Assembly (NCBI RefSeq): GCF_002236115.1
Contig: NZ_NIWT01000010.1
Span: 1 to 64,000, forward strand
Source of the DNA: Pseudomonas jessenii
GTDB taxonomy: Bacteria; Pseudomonadota; Gammaproteobacteria; Pseudomonadales; Pseudomonadaceae
DNA: 64,000 bases
Direction of reading: 5' to 3'
This document shows, in pieces, positions 53,970-62,314 of this stretch; the first letter of the stretch is position 1, and each line of letters begins with the position of its first letter. The notes beneath the pieces are model-generated. The model was not told the origin of the DNA and did no database searches. It worked only from the letters and a program-made list of their open reading frames with translations. The position numbers were made by a program, and so were the translations under genes.

Positions 53970-54126
53970 GCGCCCTGCCTTACGAATACGTTCCTCTTTG
54001 GCGAGTGGCTGTTGTCGTCAGGCAAGGCGCCGCGACGAGTCATAGCCCGCTATGGCGAGGAGCGGCAACGCAGCATGACGGCAACAGACGCCGTCAAAGA
54101 GGAACAGTATTCGTGAGACAGGGCGC
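53970..54126. repeat. 157-bp imperfect palindrome between pgeF and clpB
   Basis: GCGCCCTG..ACGAATAC.GTTCCTCTTTG at the left edge is mirrored by CAAAGAGGAACAGTATTCGT..CAGGGCGC at the right, and pairing continues inward to a CATAGC/GCTATG centre. Roughly three quarters of each arm of about 78 bases can pair. It begins at the stop codon of pgeF. No open frame fits it. It could be a very long terminator-like hairpin, a structured RNA, or a degenerate repeat element. Confidence 0.8.
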
Positions 54127-54845
54127 TACAGCCAGATCAGGGAGGCGAATCGGCCAGTGCGGGGCGCACGGCGGTAAGAAAAGAAGCGAGGATCGGTCAC
54201 GGTGCAGAAACCGCCACCATAGACAGCCGTTACACCGCGAGCCGCCAGACGCAAACGCGCCAGCATATAGATGTCAGCCATGAACTTGCCGGGGTTTTGA
54301 CTTGGCACGAAGGCTTCTGCGGCTTGAGGCAGTTGCTGCACGAAGGTTTCGCGCACTTCGGAGCCAACTTCAAACGCTTGTGGACCAATGGCCGGACCGA
54401 GCCACACCAATACCTCGGCAGGCGGTACCGCCAGACTGTCGAGCGTAGCTTCCAGCACACCCGCCGCCAACCCGCGCCAACCGGCATGAGCTGCCGCGAC
54501 GCGAGTACCGGCACGGTCGCAAAACAGCGCAGGCAGGCAATCGGCGGTCATCGCCGCGCAGGCGACGCCCGGCGTTGATGTCCAACTGGCATCGGCAGTG
54601 TCCACCCGGCCTGGATTGGCATGGGCCACGACAATCCCGTGGACCTGCTGCAGCCAGGCCGGTTGAATGGAGAAATGATCGGTCAGACGACGGCGATTCT
54701 CGGCAACAGCTTCAGGGCTGTCGTCGACGTGATCGCCGAGATTGAGGCTGTCGAACGGCGCCACACTGACGCCGCCCGCACGGGTGGTCACACAGGCTTT
54801 CACCCCGGCCGGCGCGGGCCAGTCAGGAATCAGCCAGTCACTCAT
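54126..54845 (-). CDS. pgeF: Peptidoglycan editing factor PgeF (laccase-domain family)
   Basis: This 239-residue YfiH/CNF1-like fold protein has the metal and active-site pattern QVHG (near 67), the cysteine in MTADCLPALF (near 101), and AAHAGWRGLAAGVLE (near 117). The family removes wrongly incorporated L-Ser from peptidoglycan precursors and also has purine nucleoside activities. Its ATG overlaps the rluD stop (ATGA). The long palindrome begins at its stop codon. Confidence 0.92.
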   Translation of the reverse strand: MSDWLIPDWPAPAGVKACVTTRAGGVSVAPFDSLNLGDHVDDSPEAVAENRRRLTDHFSIQPAWLQQVHGIVVAHANPGRVDTADASWTSTPGVACAAMTADCLPALFCDRAGTRVAAAHAGWRGLAAGVLEATLDSLAVPPAEVLVWLGPAIGPQAFEVGSEVRETFVQQLPQAAEAFVPSQNPGKFMADIYMLARLRLAARGVTAVYGGGFCTVTDPRFFSYRRAPRTGRFASLIWL

Positions 54846-55804
54846 CCGATGAACGCCTCACGGTCTTGCTTGAGCAGGGTCAGCAACCAGACGAAATCTT
54901 CCGGCAATGGCGATTCCCAGCTCATGCGCTGACCGGTGGTCGGATGATCCAGTTCCAGGAAACGCGCATGCAGCGCCTGACGCGGGAAGTTTTTCAGCGA
55001 CTCGACCATGGTTGGGTTGGCGGCCGGCGGAATACGGAAACGACCGCCATAGGCAGGATCTCCGACCAACGGATAGTTGATGTGCGCCATGTGCACGCGA
55101 ATCTGGTGCGTACGACCGGTTTCCAGCTTCACCCGCACATGGGTGTGGGAGCGGAAGCGTTCGAGCACGCGGTAATGGCTGACGGCTTGCTTGCCACCCT
55201 CCATCACGGCCATGCGCTGGCGTTGCTGGCCGTGACGACCGATCGGCGCGTTGATCTTGCCACCGGCTGTCACCACACCGATCACGATGCACTCGTAGAT
55301 CCGGCTGACGCTGCGGCTCTGCAACTGTGTAACCAGTTGCGTCTGCGCTTGAATGGTCTTGGCCACCACCATCAGACCGGTGGTGTCCTTGTCCAGGCGA
55401 TGCACGATACCGGCGCGGGGCACATTGATGATGTCCGGCACGTGGTGCAGCAAGGCATTGAGCAAGGTGCCGTCGGCATGACCGGCAGCCGGGTGCACCA
55501 CCAGGCCCGCAGGCTTGTTGATCACCAGGATGTCGTCGTCTTCATAGACGATATCCAGGGCTATGTCTTGAGCGACCCATTCGCCCTGAGCTTCCTGCTC
55601 GGCAGTCAACTCAAGGATGGCGCCGCCGTGGACGATGTCTCGCGGGCGGATAACCGCCCCATCCACAGTCAGGCGGCCGTCTTTGATCCAGGCGGAAAGG
55701 CGCGAGCGCGAGTGCTCAGCGAATAATTGTGCGGCGACTTGATCGAGGCGTTGGCCGCCCAATTCGGACGGCACCTCTGCGCGAAGTTCAATTTTATCGG
55801 ACAT
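54842..55804 (-). CDS. rluD: 23S rRNA pseudouridine synthase RluD
   Basis: This 320-residue enzyme makes pseudouridines 1911/1915/1917 in helix 69 of 23S rRNA. An N-terminal S4 domain (LDQVAAQLFAEHSRSRLSAWIKDGRLTVDG) precedes the catalytic domain, with the nucleophilic aspartate in GIVHRLDKDTTGLMVVAKT. The start at 55804 is preferred over an in-frame start at 55825. It is divergent from bamD, and pgeF follows by overlap. Confidence 0.94.
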   Translation of the reverse strand: MSDKIELRAEVPSELGGQRLDQVAAQLFAEHSRSRLSAWIKDGRLTVDGAVIRPRDIVHGGAILELTAEQEAQGEWVAQDIALDIVYEDDDILVINKPAGLVVHPAAGHADGTLLNALLHHVPDIINVPRAGIVHRLDKDTTGLMVVAKTIQAQTQLVTQLQSRSVSRIYECIVIGVVTAGGKINAPIGRHGQQRQRMAVMEGGKQAVSHYRVLERFRSHTHVRVKLETGRTHQIRVHMAHINYPLVGDPAYGGRFRIPPAANPTMVESLKNFPRQALHARFLELDHPTTGQRMSWESPLPEDFVWLLTLLKQDREAFIG

Positions 55805-55955
55805 GCTCAGACTAGGCGTCGGCACAGCCTTTGGTTTCGGCTGCGCGCTTGTGGTTAAATACGGCGTCTTTTGCCCCGAGGCTATTCAACGGGGCGCTCA
55901 TCATAACAGGACGGCCACGCCCAAGACAGCGGCCGTCATAGGGACGCAAGCCGCC

Positions 55956-56978
55956 ATGCAAGTGAAACACCTGCTGCTGATCGCCATCCTCGCATTGACC
56001 GCTGCTTGCTCATCGAAGGAAGTCGTAGACGAAAACCTCAGTGAAGTCGAGCTGTACCAACAGGCTCAAAATGACCTGGACAACAGTAGCTACACCAGTG
56101 CCATCGCCAAGCTGAAGGCTCTGGAATCGCGTTATCCGTTCGGTCGCTATGCCGATCAGGCGCAACTCGAACTCATCTACGCCAACTACAAGAACACCGA
56201 GCCAGAAGCGGCCAAGTCCGCTGCGGAACGCTTCATTCGTCTGCACCCACAGCATCCGAACGTCGATTATGCCTACTACCTCAAAGGCCTGACTTCTTTC
56301 GACCAGGACGTCGGCCTGCTGGCGCGTTTCCTGCCGCTGGACATGACCAAGCGTGACCCGGGCGCCGCCCGCGACTCCTATAACGAGTTCGCCCAGCTGA
56401 CCAGCCGCTTCCCGAACAGCCGTTACGCACCGGATGCCAAGCAGCGCATGATCTATCTGCGCAACCTGCTGGCGGCCTACGAAATTCACGTGGCCGACTA
56501 CTACCTGACCCGTCAGGCCTATGTCGCCGCCGCGAACCGCGGTCGTTACGTGGTGGAAAACTTCCAGGAAACCCCTTCGGTCGGCGACGGCCTGGCGGTG
56601 ATGACCGAGGCCTACCAGCGCCTGCACCTGGACGAACTGGCTGCCACCAGCCTGGAAACCCTGAAGCTCAACTACCCGAACCACCCGACGCTGGTGGACG
56701 GCCAGTTCGTACCGACCGTCGCCGAAGCGGACAACCGTTCATGGCTGAGCAAGGCGACCCTGGGCCTGATCGAGTCCCGTCCGCCGCTGCCACCAGGCGA
56801 AACCCGCGCCAACCAGGACGTACAGAGGCAGTTCCAGGACGCCAAGGACGCCATCCCGAGCGAGCTCAAGCCTAAAGACGACAATGGCGACGCGATCGAA
56901 GAAGAAAATCACGAAGCGGAAGGCAACAACAGTGACCGCTCGTGGTTCAGCTACATGACCTTCGGCGTGTTCGACTGA
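55956..56978 (+). CDS. bamD: Outer-membrane assembly lipoprotein BamD
   Basis: This 340-residue essential BAM-complex lipoprotein has a signal peptide with lipobox LTAAC (Cys near 18). Five TPR-like repeats follow (ELYQQAQNDLDNSSYTSAIAKLKALESRYPFG onward), then an acidic tail longer than in E. coli (DDNGDAIEEENHEAEGNN). The start at 55956 is set by the signal peptide. Earlier in-frame codons read back over the divergent rluD promoter area. A terminator follows. Confidence 0.95.
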   Translation: MQVKHLLLIAILALTAACSSKEVVDENLSEVELYQQAQNDLDNSSYTSAIAKLKALESRYPFGRYADQAQLELIYANYKNTEPEAAKSAAERFIRLHPQHPNVDYAYYLKGLTSFDQDVGLLARFLPLDMTKRDPGAARDSYNEFAQLTSRFPNSRYAPDAKQRMIYLRNLLAAYEIHVADYYLTRQAYVAAANRGRYVVENFQETPSVGDGLAVMTEAYQRLHLDELAATSLETLKLNYPNHPTLVDGQFVPTVAEADNRSWLSKATLGLIESRPPLPPGETRANQDVQRQFQDAKDAIPSELKPKDDNGDAIEEENHEAEGNNSDRSWFSYMTFGVFD

Positions 56979-56993
56979 CACCCCGGGTTGTGC

Positions 56994-57025
56994 AAAAAGG
57001 GAGACTTTCGAGTCTCCCTTTTTTA
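56994..57025 (+). terminator. Intrinsic terminator of bamD
   Basis: AAAAAGGGAGACT-TTCG-AGTCTCCCTTTTTT is a perfect stem with a stable tetraloop and a T-run, 16 bases after the stop. The flanking A and T runs make it usable from both strands. Confidence 0.92.
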
Positions 57026-57103
57026 TTTCGGCGCTTTATTACACTGTGCGCCTGTCAGGTCCTTGGCTAAACTGCCGCTTCATCAATCAAAAAGCAGCTC
57101 ACC

Positions 57104-57337
57104 ATGCTTCGTTTATTGTTCTGGATTGCCCTGATTGCCGCTGCAGTGTGGTTCTGGCGCAAGTTCAAGGGTCAGGCTTCCACCCCCAGGCCCCCTGCCG
57201 AGCGGGACGCGGCGCCCATGGTCCGTTGCGCCCATTGTGGCGTCCACCTGCCCCGCGACCGCGCGCTGAGCCTCGACCAACGTTGGTATTGCAGCCAGGC
57301 TCACCTCGAGCAAGACAAGGATTCCAGCGGCCGCTGA
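57104..57337 (+). CDS. PP0621 family small zinc-ribbon-like membrane protein
   Basis: This 77-residue protein has one N-terminal membrane helix (LLFWIALIAAAVWFW), a basic linker and a CXXC-plus-Cys/His motif (CAHCGVHLPRD, then YCSQAHLEQ) that could bind zinc. It matches the short conserved protein found between bamD and pilS in pseudomonads. Its role is unknown. In the usual order pilS would begin right after it, and here only a remnant follows. Confidence 0.82.
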   Translation: MLRLLFWIALIAAAVWFWRKFKGQASTPRPPAERDAAPMVRCAHCGVHLPRDRALSLDQRWYCSQAHLEQDKDSSGR

Positions 57338-57381
57338 CACGTCACCTAGCGGCCGATTAAGGACTATCGCGCGTACCCAAG

Positions 57382-57681
57382 GAACTGAAAGGCGCAGATC
57401 GACGTCTGACACAGATTATTCAAGACCTCTCTCTGCGAATGAACCGGGTAATCGAAAACGTCCTGCACCTGCAGCGCCGCGAGCAAATGTCGCCGCTACG
57501 GCTCGAGCTGAAATCACTGGAAATACTCGAAAATGAAGCCCCAGCCCGCCATATCAAGGGCCTGGGGCTTTATCTGTCCGGCCAGCCGGGCGAAAGCATT
57601 CTGTCCCGCCTAGACTTCAAGGCACGCCAGGAAAGCGGCTGCGTTTGCATGACCTTTGCTCTCGGACGGAACCCACGTTGA
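57382..57681 (+). pseudogene. pilS: pilS remnant (sensor histidine kinase, large deletions)
   Basis: An open stretch of about 99 codons translates to ELKGADRRLTQIIQDLSLRM followed by NRVIENVLHLQRREQ, the part of PilS just after the phosphoacceptor histidine. It then jumps to IKGLGLYLS and SRLDFKARQE, the G2-box and C-terminus of the ATPase domain. The membrane helices, PAS region, H-box and most of the ATP-binding core are missing, against about 530 residues in a full PilS. A TAA at 57358 closes the frame upstream. The reading frame survives to a stop overlapping the pilR start. Confidence 0.85.
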
Positions 57682-59015
57682 ACACCAGACCACGACAAAA
57701 AGTCTTGATTGTCGATGACGAACCGGACATTCGCGAACTCCTGGAAATCACCCTGGGAAGGATGAAGCTGGAGACGTTCAACGCCCGCAACGTCGGCGAA
57801 GCGCAATCCCTGCTCAAACGCGAAACCTTCGATCTATGCCTGACCGACATGCAGTTGCCGGACGGTACCGGCCTGGAGCTGGTGCAGCACATCCAGCAAC
57901 GCCACCCCCGGGTCCAGGTGGCGATGATCACCGCCTATGACAGTCTCGAAAACGCGATCAGTGTGCTCAAGGCCGGGGCATTCGACTTCCTGACCAAACC
58001 GGTGGACCTTACGCGTCTGCGTGAGCTGGTCACCAGCGCCCTGCTGGTTCCTGCCCGCGGGGTCGGCATCGATCGTCGCTTGCTGGGCGACTCATTGCCC
58101 ATGCGCAACCTGCGCAAACACATCACCAAACTGGCCGGCAGCCATGCGACGGTATACATCAGCGGCGAGTCCGGCAGCGGCAAGGAGTTGGTCGCGCGCC
58201 TGATCCACGATCAAAGCCCTCGCGCCAATCAGCCGTTCATTGCGATCAACTGCGCGGCGATTCCCTCGGAACTGTTGGAGAGCGAGTTTTTCGGCCATCG
58301 CAAAGGCAGTTTCAGCGGCGCCATCGAAGACAAACCCGGCCTGTTCCAGACAGCTCACGGCGGCACCCTGCTGCTCGACGAAGTCGCCGACCTGCCGCTG
58401 TCCATGCAAGTCAAATTGCTGCGCGCGATTCAGGAGAAATCCGTACGCTGCGTTGGCGGGCAGCAGGAAGTGGCGGTGGATGTGCGCATTCTCTGCGCCA
58501 CGCACAAGGACCTTGGTACCGAAGTCGCCGCCGGACGATTTCGTCATGATCTTTACTACCGTTTGAACGTGATCGAACTCCGGGTGCCGCCCTTGCGCGA
58601 GCGCCGTGATGACATCGAAATGCTAGCCAGCCACATTCTCAAGCGTCTGGCCGCCGATACCGGTCAACCTGCGGCGAGACTCCACCCCCTAGCCCTCGAT
58701 GCGCTGAAGAGCTATCGCTTCCCGGGCAATGTGCGGGAACTGGAAAACATGCTCGAACGGGCGCACACCTTGTGTGAGAACAAACAGATCGAAGCCGGTG
58801 ACCTGCGCCTGGCTGAAGGCAACTGTGGGGCTGAGGGTGGCGTGCCGGACCTGACCCGGATCGACAATCTGGAAGCCTACCTGGAAAACATCGAACGCCA
58901 ACTACTGCTCCAGGCCCTGGAGGAAACCCGCTGGAACCGCACGGCGGCGGCTCAGCGGTTGAACCTGTCATTCAGGTCGATGCGCTATAGGCTCAAGAAA
59001 TTTGGATTGGATTGA
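57678..59015 (+). CDS. pilR: Sigma-54-dependent response regulator PilR
   Basis: This 445-residue NtrC-type activator of pilA has a receiver domain (phosphoacceptor Asp in LCLTDMQLPDG). The AAA+ domain has Walker A GESGSGKE, and a Fis-type HTH lies at the C-terminus (NRTAAAQRLNLSFRSMRYRL). The sigma-54 contact loop reads GSFSGA (Ser213), where relatives have G[A/S]FTGA. The start is taken as TTG at 57678, overlapping the pilS remnant stop. An ATG at 57645 inside the remnant is the alternative. All other motifs are intact. Confidence 0.92.
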   Translation: MNTRPRQKVLIVDDEPDIRELLEITLGRMKLETFNARNVGEAQSLLKRETFDLCLTDMQLPDGTGLELVQHIQQRHPRVQVAMITAYDSLENAISVLKAGAFDFLTKPVDLTRLRELVTSALLVPARGVGIDRRLLGDSLPMRNLRKHITKLAGSHATVYISGESGSGKELVARLIHDQSPRANQPFIAINCAAIPSELLESEFFGHRKGSFSGAIEDKPGLFQTAHGGTLLLDEVADLPLSMQVKLLRAIQEKSVRCVGGQQEVAVDVRILCATHKDLGTEVAAGRFRHDLYYRLNVIELRVPPLRERRDDIEMLASHILKRLAADTGQPAARLHPLALDALKSYRFPGNVRELENMLERAHTLCENKQIEAGDLRLAEGNCGAEGGVPDLTRIDNLEAYLENIERQLLLQALEETRWNRTAAAQRLNLSFRSMRYRLKKFGLD

Positions 59016-59022
59016 GGCCCTT

Positions 59023-59112
59023 ATCGCGAGCAAGCCGCTCCCACAGGGTCATTGGTGAACACAACAACTGCGAACACCTCAGAACCATTGCAGGAGCGAA
59101 CTTGCTCGCGAT
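59023..59112. repeat. Degenerate paired REP element
   Basis: TCGCGAGCAAGCCGCTCCCACAG and, inverted, GCAGGAGCGAACTTGCTCGCGA flank about 42 bases between pilR and thiO. Each arm has one or two differences from the standard unit. Confidence 0.85.
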
Positions 59113-59143
59113 AACGACCGGGTAAACGACTGCGATCCAGCAG

Positions 59144-60244
59144 TCAGAGCCGCCCGGCAGGCGCATAAGGCGCCGGATCGATAATCGGCGCACGGCCCAG
59201 CATTACATCGGCAAACAGCTGGCATGACGCTGGCGCCAGCACCAGCCCGTTTCGGTAATGTCCGCAGTTGAGCCAGAGCCCATCAAAACCCGGCACCGGG
59301 CCGATGTAGGGAATGCCCTCGGGTGATCCCGGGCGCAATCCGGCCCAATGCCCCACCACTTCGGCATCGGCCAGCGCCGGGATCAATTCCACCGCGGACG
59401 CCTTCAGGCTTTCCAGTGCCGACCCGGTCGGCGTCTTGTCAAAGCCTTCATGCTCCAGCGTACTGCCGATCAGTATGTGCCCGTCGCGCCGGGGAATCGC
59501 ATAGCGGCCCTTGGCCAGGACCATGCTCGGCAGGAAATCCGCCGCACACTTGTAGAGAATCATCTGCCCTTTCACAGGCTCGACCGGCAGCGTCAGATCA
59601 AGAAGCTTGAGCAAATCACCGCTCCAGGCCCCCGCCGTCAGGACGACTTGATCGCCCGGAACAGTACCTGTGGAGGTCTGCACGCCGACCACTTTATTGC
59701 CCTCACGAACAAACCCGCTGACTTCGCACTGCTCATGGATCGTCACGTTCGGCAACGCCAGCAATGCAGCCTTGAGTGACTTCACCAGACGCGGATTACG
59801 CACATTGGCGACGTCGGCCATGTAGATCGCCCGGGAAAAACCGCTGCCCAGCACCGGCACGGCGTCGTGTGCTGCCGAAATATCCACCGCGCTAAGCGGG
59901 CGATTTTCCCGGACAGCCCAAGCCAGCGCTTCAGCCTCGTCATCCAGATCCAGCCAGTACAGACCGGTGGTGTGCACTTCAGGATCAACGCCAGTGGCGG
60001 CAAACAAGCGCTCGCCCAGCTGTGGATAAAAGTCCTGGGACCAGTGAGCCAACGCGGTGACCGCCGGGCTGTAGCGCCACGGGTAAAGCGGCGACACGAT
60101 GCCGCCGCCGGCCCAGGACGATTCCTGGCCGACACTCGAGCGATCCAGCAGCACAACGCTTTGCACTTCGGAGGCGAGATTGAAGGCCGTCAGCAAACCA
60201 ATCACCCCACCGCCGACAATCACCACTTGCTGTTGCCTGGTCAT
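59144..60244 (-). CDS. thiO: Glycine oxidase ThiO
   Basis: This 366-residue FAD-dependent amine oxidase makes iminoglycine from glycine for the thiazole ring of thiamine in aerobes. The FAD-binding VIVGGGVIGLLTAFNLA is at the N-terminus, with SSWAGGGIVSPLYPW and the C-terminal HYRNGLVLAPAS. The start at 60244 (MTRQQQVVIVGGG) is preferred over 60280. It sits between pilR and the minor pilin operon on the opposite strand to pilR. Confidence 0.93.
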   Translation of the reverse strand: MTRQQQVVIVGGGVIGLLTAFNLASEVQSVVLLDRSSVGQESSWAGGGIVSPLYPWRYSPAVTALAHWSQDFYPQLGERLFAATGVDPEVHTTGLYWLDLDDEAEALAWAVRENRPLSAVDISAAHDAVPVLGSGFSRAIYMADVANVRNPRLVKSLKAALLALPNVTIHEQCEVSGFVREGNKVVGVQTSTGTVPGDQVVLTAGAWSGDLLKLLDLTLPVEPVKGQMILYKCAADFLPSMVLAKGRYAIPRRDGHILIGSTLEHEGFDKTPTGSALESLKASAVELIPALADAEVVGHWAGLRPGSPEGIPYIGPVPGFDGLWLNCGHYRNGLVLAPASCQLFADVMLGRAPIIDPAPYAPAGRL

Positions 60245-60300
60245 GTTCTGATCCAATCGTTGAATAGACAGAGGGTACAAAGGGCACCCGAAATAGAAAC

Positions 60301-60702
60301 TCAGCGCCCCCAGCAGTCTTTGCTGGTCAGGCCGGATTTCGCGTTGACCATACCGAGCACACCGGTGTTGGTGATGGTCAGATCACCGCACTTGTCAAAG
60401 GCCATGCTCGAGTCAGCCTTGCGCACCGCCGTCAGCAGAAAGGTCTGGTCGGTCAGGGTCGGTGTGATGCTGTAGTAATCATTGCCGGCACTGAGGCCCG
60501 TCGCATCGGTGTAGGCATTTTTCTGCGAGTAGAAGCGCTCCAGGAGCTGCGCCTGCTCCGAGAGCAGACCGGCTACTTCTGCGCGACGGCCCTTGTTCAG
60601 GTATTCGGTGAAACTCGGGGCAGCAATGGTCATGACAATACCGATGATCGCAATCACGATCATGATTTCGATCAGGGTAAAACCGCGGTTGGAACTACGC
60701 AT
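60301..60702 (-). CDS. pilE: Type IV minor pilin PilE
   Basis: This 133-residue prepilin has leader MRSSNRG, cleavage before FTLIEIMIVIAIIGIVMTIAAPSF, and Glu5 present. The globular part ends with a cysteine pair (DKCGDLT and KDCWGR). By position as last gene of the fimU-to-pilE operon it is PilE, which caps or primes the pilus tip. It lies 14 bases after the miniature PilY1-like gene. Confidence 0.9.
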   Translation of the reverse strand: MRSSNRGFTLIEIMIVIAIIGIVMTIAAPSFTEYLNKGRRAEVAGLLSEQAQLLERFYSQKNAYTDATGLSAGNDYYSITPTLTDQTFLLTAVRKADSSMAFDKCGDLTITNTGVLGMVNAKSGLTSKDCWGR

Positions 60703-60716
60703 GCCTCAATTCTCAC

Positions 60717-61130
60717 TCACTGTATTTGTCGCCACATGATGCGACGGCTGCCGCCGGATTTTTCCATCCCCGCAGTACCGTCGCCAGTGGAATCGTTCAC
60801 GGCCCCGCCATTGTCGCTGGCGTCCTGGGTCGAATGCTCCCCGATAAAGATCACGCCATCGGATAGCGTGTCGCTGTTGTCGACCACTCCATCGGCGTTG
60901 CTGTCGAGCATCTTAACGCTGATCGCTTCGGGCAGCTTCAGGCAGACGGCCTTCAACCCCTGATTGCCATGGTAAAAACCGTACCAATTGCCATTGGCCA
61001 GACAGGTGGGCCGGTTCAGCGCTGGCGAATCCGCTGATGTGGCAGCGTGCGCCGACACCGACAGGTTAAGCGCGACGACGGCACCAAACAGTTGTGGCCA
61101 TAACCTGACAGCTCGCTCAGTACTTCGCAT
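60717..61130 (-). CDS. Small exported protein in the PilY1 position (possible miniature PilY1)
   Basis: This 137-residue protein has a signal peptide (LWPQLFGAVVALNLSVSAHA), a perfect EF-hand-like calcium loop DSNADGVVD (residues about 79-87), a glycine/aspartate-rich stretch and a basic C-terminus SRRIMWRQIQ. In other pseudomonads this slot holds PilY1, a tip adhesin of about 1,100 residues with an EF-hand-like site. Either a drastically shortened PilY1 or an unrelated replacement is possible. It overlaps pilX by 14 bases, with GGAG before the ATG. Confidence 0.7.
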   Translation of the reverse strand: MRSTERAVRLWPQLFGAVVALNLSVSAHAATSADSPALNRPTCLANGNWYGFYHGNQGLKAVCLKLPEAISVKMLDSNADGVVDNSDTLSDGVIFIGEHSTQDASDNGGAVNDSTGDGTAGMEKSGGSRRIMWRQIQ

Positions 61131-61596
61131 AGATGCTCTCCACCACACTGCGCGAATGCCCCGCGATGCCGACCGCCGTTACCCGATACAACATCGCCCG
61201 GGTTTTGATTGGCACATTCACCGCATCTTGGCTGTCACCAATATTTTGCACACCATAAAAGCCGTTGCCCGATGCAATCCAGGTCACTCCGGAAGAAGCG
61301 TTGAAACCGGCAGCGGTAATAGTCGAAGACTCGGACGGTGGCGCACATTGAACGGTGCCGCTACAAACAGGTAGCGCATAACTGTCCCGTTGCACTGTAC
61401 TCTCGCCCACCCGCAATGCGGCTTCGGCACGCTGAAACGACTGGTTGCGCAAGGCGACACTACCGGCCATTTTTTCCTGCAGGGTGGCGCTTTGCATCGA
61501 TGAAAGGCCAATCAACGTCAGCAAGAGCAAGAACACCAGGCTGACCAATAGGGCCATGCCGCGCTGGGTGTAACACGTCATGGGAGACCGATTCAT
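61117..61596 (-). CDS. pilX: Type IV minor pilin assembly protein PilX
   Basis: This 159-residue PilX type protein has the N-terminal PilX_N pattern QRGMALLVSLVFLLLLTLIGLSSMQSATLQEKMAG. Cleavage would fall before MALL, without the usual Glu5, as in PilX/GspK-type tips. A cysteine pair is in PVCSGTVQC. The start at 61596 has GAGAGGG upstream. The 3' end overlaps the next gene. Confidence 0.88.
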   Translation of the reverse strand: MNRSPMTCYTQRGMALLVSLVFLLLLTLIGLSSMQSATLQEKMAGSVALRNQSFQRAEAALRVGESTVQRDSYALPVCSGTVQCAPPSESSTITAAGFNASSGVTWIASGNGFYGVQNIGDSQDAVNVPIKTRAMLYRVTAVGIAGHSRSVVESIYAKY

Positions 61597-61606
61597 TGGC
61601 ACCCTC

Positions 61607-62314
61607 TCATGGCAAGCGGTTGCGCAGAGCGGCAACCACGTTGAAGGTTTGATCGCTCACGCGGTGATTCGGATCGGTGAGGGTCAGGCTCAGTCGAACG
61701 CTACGAATCAGCGCGGGGTTCGGCGGGTTGCTGCTGTAGCGCGAAGCAGCCAGATCAGTGGCCGTGCTGGCCAGGCCGAAGCTCACGTCGAAAGCGCCGA
61801 CGTTATCCACCAATACCTGGCCTGCTGCGGCCCCGCCCTTCATGAGCAGTTGGTTGTTGTTGAAGCTGTAAATCAGCCGCCGGATCGGAAATGCCAGTTG
61901 CCCTGCCACTGGTGTCCGACCTTCACTGTAGGCCGTCGAATTGGTTCTACAATCGGAAAGCACGGTCCAGTCCGGCTTGTCGCCATTGCTGCCGACATCC
62001 GCCGTAACCAGCGTCAAACTGCGACTGCCATTGTCCCAACGGATCGGCGTTATACGATTGGCATGGAAATCACCTTTCTTGCTGGAATCAGTGATCCTTT
62101 CCAGGCAACCGAACATGCCGACCATGCGAATCTCCTGAATCATTTTGCTCAAAACGAAACGTGCGTCCTCCTGCATGTTCGCGGCCGCATTCTGGCTGAG
62201 ATAGGTGTTCTTGGCCGCGATGAAAACCTGCACCACGCCCAGCACCACGATCAGGCTCAACGCCATGGCGATCAGCAACTCGACCAGGCTAAAACCCTTG
62301 CTGCGGCGCCTCAC
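61607..62314 (-). CDS. pilW: Type IV minor pilin PilW
   Basis: This 235-residue prepilin-like protein has leader MRRRSKG, cleavage before FSLVELLIAMALSLIVVLGVVQVFIAAKNTYLSQNAAANMQEDARF (the PilW signature) and Glu5 present. Two cysteines (GCLERI, SDCRTN) could pair. It overlaps pilV by four bases. Confidence 0.9.
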   Translation of the reverse strand: MRRRSKGFSLVELLIAMALSLIVVLGVVQVFIAAKNTYLSQNAAANMQEDARFVLSKMIQEIRMVGMFGCLERITDSSKKGDFHANRITPIRWDNGSRSLTLVTADVGSNGDKPDWTVLSDCRTNSTAYSEGRTPVAGQLAFPIRRLIYSFNNNQLLMKGGAAAGQVLVDNVGAFDVSFGLASTATDLAASRYSSNPPNPALIRSVRLSLTLTDPNHRVSDQTFNVVAALRNRLP

